Positions 60,301 through 64,000 of a DNA stretch of 64,000 bases are shown piece after piece (the stretch's first letter is position 1; each line of letters starts with the position of its first letter). The translations under genes were made by a program, and so were the position numbers. This stretch comes from Adineta ricciae. Taxonomy: Eukaryota > Rotifera > Eurotatoria > Adinetida > Adinetidae. The stretch spans positions 372,001-436,000 of the forward strand of contig CAJNOJ010000064.1 of assembly GCA_905250025.1 (NCBI GenBank). The letters run 5' to 3'. The notes beneath the pieces were generated by a model that was given only the letters and a program-made list of their open reading frames with translations, was not told where the DNA came from and ran no database searches.

Positions 60301-62200
60301 TGATAGTCCTTGTGAATTGTAATGGTGTTCAAGAAATAGTGGATCGTAAGATGGAAACACTGATGGGATGCTGTTTGCAGGCGGCGGATACGGTAGATAC
60401 AAGCCTGGATGCTGATGTGGAAATGGATAGACACCATGAGGCCATACTGGCTGTCCGTATGGATCAAATGGAGCTGGAGGAATGATCGGGCGATGTTGTG
60501 CTAATTGCTGTGGAGGATGATATCCATTGTGCATAGATTCTTCATTTGCCGAATCGGTGCTGATAGAATCAGGCGTCATTTCACGTGAAATATAACCGTT
60601 CTTTGCAGCAGTTGATGATGTAATGTCAAATAAACGTAGATCGTTTTGTGTTAACTGTGACGGTTTAGTCGTTGTTCGCCGCAGTTGAGTTGCAATGGTT
60701 TCGAGATTTTTCTCTAGTGCGGCATCGACGCGTTTCGTACCAGAAGAATTGGTGGATGTCAACGAAACAGGCTTGGCTAAACCAGGACCATTGATAGGTG
60801 ATGATCGACCCGGTAATGATTGATTTTCTTCTAAACAAAAGAATTAATCTTCCCTCAGTTAATGAAACAGTAGACGAGAGGTTAATATATATTCTTACGA
60901 CGAGCATTAAGATTCATCGGCGATCCTCGACCATCATTTCTCATTGTTATTGTTGTCGACAAAGAGGTATTATTTTGCTCGGCTGTTATATCGGTTACAG
61001 ACGAAGATAATGGTTTTGGGATGTCATTATTAACCTATATAGAAAAAAGAAAATGAACAGGTGTTGATTCAAGGAAATTTAGAAATATGTTACGCTATGT
61101 AAATAGACTATGTTTTTAACCTTGATTCGATTATCAAAAATGGGCGTCACATGTGCGTTTCGTATCTGTTATGTTTTGAAAACAAGAAAAGCAATTGAAC
61201 AGTTTGAGACAGACGACGAAGTCTTCGAACTGAGTTGTATACAATAGAGGATGAAGTGAAAGTACTCTTGAGTCGACTTGTGATGAACCATTGAAATCGA
61301 TCGACACATGCAATTAGAAGGATGAGTTGAGTCAATACCCGTCCTGCCTGTTCTTTCTCTGTTCGCAGACAGACATTACTGATTCACATTGGCATATACA
61401 CTCTTATTTTCAATTAAACAGAGAGATCGATGCTCGAGATAAAATAATCATGCAAACAATTTTTTTGTTTCGTGCCTTATCTCAAGAGATTGAAGAACAC
61501 AAACGAAAAACTTACCCGTTGATGATGATGTTTATGACGAGATTTTGTTCTCGCCGTATCAGTTATCGATAACGACAGCATATGTTAGTTATATTGAGTC
61601 ATTCAACTTCAGAATATATTAATGTTGGTCTATGGGCCTATCTCGTTCTCTTTTTTCTCTTTGTGTTCTCTCTCATTTTTCGCTCTTTTTCTGCTTCAAT
61701 CCATCTGTCAATGCAAAGAGAGAAGGAAAAAAAAAATCTTCAGAGAATGAACCGATGAATTCTTCTTTATCAATCTATATGCTAAAAAGTAGATCTGGTG
61801 CTCATCAAGCGGCAACAAAAGGAGAGAGAGAGAGCGAATGACATTTGATTAACATAGAAGACCAACAATATTTTTGAACAACGGAAGCTAGATATTTCTT
61901 CTCTTTTTTTTTGTCTAAGCTGCCAATAGAATTGTACAAATGAAATGACAGTCAGACAGATGTGCAGCATCAGGATGTGCTCAAGGGTATATGCGTGTCT
62001 ATGGCTGATGGACACTTGTGATATCAACAAGGAAAACAAGAATGAGATCAAAAGAGTACATTCAATGATCGCGCTAGTTCAGAGAGAAATTGAATTACCT
62101 GTTGCTGTGACGATGTAACTGAATCTTCACTCTTGTCGTCAACAATTTCTTCATTAACGTCACTATTATTCACGACACTGGGCAATTGAACAGATTCCAT
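57315..62200 (-). CDS. Mint/X11 (APBA, LIN-10) adaptor protein
   Basis: Seventeen predicted exons, 921 residues: complement(57315..57386, 57441..57581, 57640..57666, 57725..57817, 57871..57964, 58026..58144, 58203..58385, 58439..58590, 58646..58936, 59141..59171, 59231..59313, 59507..59809, 59868..60164, 60234..60830, 60899..61034, 61121..61165, 62099..62200). The N-terminal ~500 residues are disordered (Ser, Gln, Pro-rich with [17 protein letters not shown]). The PTB domain (about 535-720) shows [48 protein letters not shown] and [19 protein letters not shown]. Two PDZ domains follow ([34 protein letters not shown]) and the conserved end [14 protein letters not shown]. Mint proteins link amyloid-precursor-type receptors, Munc18 and calcium channels in presynaptic and Golgi trafficking. 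PDZ2 contains a 27-nt microexon. The long first intron (933 nt) is the weakest point. Confidence 0.93.
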
Positions 62201-62430
62201 TGTGCTAATTCTTCATGTATTCGTGATGCGGATACTAATAAATAACCATAATAGAAAGAAATCAATGTACGCAGTTCGAACACAATGTGAGAATATTATG
62301 CAAGGAAACAAGCTAAATTCGATTGCAATTGTTTTCTTTATAAACTTTTATCTGACGCGATAAATTGATTAAATTAAGTTTTGACAAATAAGTTTCTAAG
62401 AAGTGACAATGACATGTCAGTCAAAGACGG

Positions 62431-62454
62431 AGAAAAAGAAGAAGAAGAAGAAGT
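62431..62454. repeat. GAA trinucleotide run
   Basis: An AAAAAGAA start followed by five GAA/AGA units, in the Mint upstream region. Confidence 0.75.
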
Positions 62455-62578
62455 ATCTTAGTTTCAGATTATGAAAAATGCAAGAGGACAATATAGTTGC
62501 ACGTGTATTATTCATTGGCCAATGATGATAATGATAAAAAATAGAGAAAAACGAAGAAGTAATAGAAGTAGTTAAAAG

Positions 62579-62616
62579 AAGAGAAGAAGAAGAAGAAGAA
62601 GAAGACGACGACGATG
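62579..62616. repeat. GAA run passing into GAC/GAT units
   Basis: About seven GAA units, then GAC GAC GAC GAT GAA GAT, a compound trinucleotide microsatellite. Confidence 0.8.
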
Positions 62617-63310
62617 AAGATGAGGTGCATCAGGAGCAGTAAAAGGAAATAGAGAAAAAACGAAGGGGGAAGAATGAAAAAGTAACGAGTGTAACGCTTA
62701 TTTTCATTTGTGGGTCTTACTTTGCCGCAGGTTTTTTTTCCTCTTTCTCTATCTAATAATATTGATAATGATGCCATTCTGACACATTAACATTCTTTTA
62801 CAGAAGTAAAACATATATTTAAATAGATTTATATATGCAGATAGATTCCAGTCGGCGTTTGTCATTTAATATAAAGGAAACTATCTCGATGCGATTGAAG
62901 TTAATCTCAAGTAGGATTACAGCTAAGGTTTTTAACCTCGAGATAGAGAATGAAAGACGAAACGCAATAAAAGAACGAGGAATACGTATATTGCATGTTC
63001 AATAAGTAATGTATGCTTTCGTTTGAGCTGGAATTTTCCATCGAATGTGTGCGTAGAAAGAACAAGAACATATCCTGAGGACTTGCTCAACAGAAACATC
63101 ATTTGTCTACATTTGCCAACGGATTCCACCGATGGGGGAATGAACATACCTTATAACATTGCATCTAGTTTGGAATAAGATGAATCATTATCTAGAAGAA
63201 AAAAGTATTTATATATGATATGTACAATTGAAAGAGTTCGTTTACTAAATAAACACGGAAATATGATATGATAAATATCAGATAGTAACAAAAATACAAA
63301 ATTCTCTACA

Positions 63311-64000
63311 TTAACGAGGTTTTAATGTGCGAATCTTTGCAAGAATATCTTGCTTTTCACCAGGATTCATAATCGCAGTGTAGATGGTGAGTCTGTTCAA
63401 GACAGGTATGACTGAGAGAACGATATCGAAGATATTTTCCGATGTCATTTGTGTTGAATTGAATGATCCAAGAATATCTTCTGCTGTTGCTCGTCTCGGA
63501 TCTCTTTCTAACCAATGATCGTAATTCGTTTGTACAAGTGTCGAATTCAATTCGATCGGATGGATAGAATTCAGACGATTACGTGTGATAATCATACCTG
63601 ACGTACGACCATTTGTTATGATAAAATAGACTGGCGCAATGAGATGTTGATACTGAAGTGTATCTTTCATATCTTGGTAAGACATGAGAGGATTATCAAA
63701 AATCGAACGGGTGATAATAAACAAGGGTAGAGAATGAAAGTGTAAAATGGACATTAAAGCATTCATCCACCAATCCTTGTCATCGACCACACGTTGGTTG
63801 ATACTTAAGCTAAAGTATCCGGAACGTGAACTCGTTAACAAACCGATTGAGCCTGCAAAATGAATCGATTCGTAAGTAAATGTTGGGTCTGATTGACGAT
63901 AGAAATTTCCTTGGAACGTGAGACGACGAAGCAGATCTGTATTCAAGTCAAAATCAAGATTTCGACCATGAATTATCGTACCGTTTGATGTTCGAACGAG
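63311..64000 (-). CDS. acid ceramidase/NAAA-family amidase, N-terminus beyond the window
   Basis: The frame is open from the window edge (64000) to a stop at 63311, so this is the C-terminal 229 residues of a longer protein. HGRNLDFD near the edge matches the segment following the catalytic Cys in the cholylglycine-hydrolase-type N-terminal nucleophile family. GLLTSSRSGYFSLSINQR, APVYFIITNGRTSGMIITRNR and VQTNYDHWLERDPRRATAEDI follow. The last is diagnostic for acid ceramidase (ASAH1) and N-acylethanolamine acid amidase (NAAA). These lysosomal enzymes are made as proenzymes and cleave fatty-acid amides. The nucleophile Cys itself is outside the window, so activity cannot be judged. No intron is visible in this part. 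Confidence 0.85.
   Translation of the reverse strand, partial: LVRTSNGTIIHGRNLDFDLNTDLLRRLTFQGNFYRQSDPTFTYESIHFAGSIGLLTSSRSGYFSLSINQRVVDDKDWWMNALMSILHFHSLPLFIITRSIFDNPLMSYQDMKDTLQYQHLIAPVYFIITNGRTSGMIITRNRLNSIHPIELNSTLVQTNYDHWLERDPRRATAEDILGSFNSTQMTSENIFDIVLSVIPVLNRLTIYTAIMNPGEKQDILAKIRTLKPR

Larger units (their letters stand above)
62201..63310. other. intergenic upstream of Mint/X11
   Basis: About 1.1 kb upstream of Mint, with simple GAA and GAC repeats. The frames are low-complexity, and I see no gene. Confidence 0.4.

Noticed and set aside
62508..62777. Minus-strand frame rich in Phe and Tyr
   Set aside because: It is a translation of GAA-type simple repeats; low-complexity artefact.

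Overview
This is nuclear DNA of a small invertebrate animal: it has spliced protein genes, no operon-type bacterial signals and an AT-rich composition. Genes are dense on both strands and most introns are only 46-66 nt with GT-AG ends. The gene set is metazoan (aminergic GPCR, RIM-binding protein, Mint/X11, importin-7, profilin, NDUFAF2). One broken ADP-ribosyltransferase/TPR locus belongs to a family I associate with bdelloid rotifers. Together with the compact intron style this suggests a bdelloid rotifer (Rotaria or Adineta type); that assignment is inference, not proof.

Layout, left to right. 0.4-2.6 kb: two tandem MPPED-type metallophosphoesterase genes (+). 2.9-3.9 kb: an RNF114-type E3 ligase (-). 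5.2-6.8 kb: a serotonin/amine-like GPCR (+). 7.8-9.0 kb: a secreted LCAT/PLA2G15-type acyltransferase (+), followed by degraded coding-like debris (9.1-10.0 kb). 11.1-12.2 kb: a claudin/PMP22-like tetraspan (+). 12.2-12.5 kb: a small one-pass membrane protein (-). 13.6-14.5 kb: an unknown disordered protein (+). 14.8-18.3 kb: a nine-exon JHY-like gene (-). 19.5-21.1 kb: a gene with a Crypton-derived DUF3504-type domain (+). 21.4-25.3 kb: a C2CD2/TMEM24-type lipid-transfer protein (-). 25.6-27.4 kb: an unknown membrane protein (-). 29.7-31.1 kb: S-adenosylmethionine synthase (-). 32.5-33.0 kb: a 3CxxC (RTP-type) zinc protein (+). 33.5-34.1 kb: ARL1 (-). 35.3-35.8 kb: profilin (-). 36.7-40.8 kb: importin-7/8 (+). 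41.8-43.1 kb: the ART-TPR pseudogene (+). 44.5-45.8 kb: an unknown disordered protein (+). 45.9-53.8 kb: RIM-binding protein (-), with a cytochrome c gene inside a same-strand intron. 54.8-55.9 kb: NDUFAF2 and a small coiled-coil gene (+) only 74 nt apart. 56.1-57.0 kb: a DUSP3-like phosphatase (-). 57.3-62.2 kb: Mint/X11 (-). 63.3 kb to the edge: an acid-ceramidase/NAAA-type hydrolase, cut by the window end (-).

Most genes here are unrelated housekeeping or signalling genes. Two functional themes stand out. Two presynaptic scaffolds (RIM-BP and Mint) lie within 12 kb on the same strand. Respiration genes (cytochrome c, and the complex I assembly factor NDUFAF2) sit in the same block. I rebuilt exon structures by hand from reading frame, GT-AG borders and homology; splice sites are predictions without transcript support. 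I saw no CRISPR array, rRNA, convincing tRNA or intact transposon.
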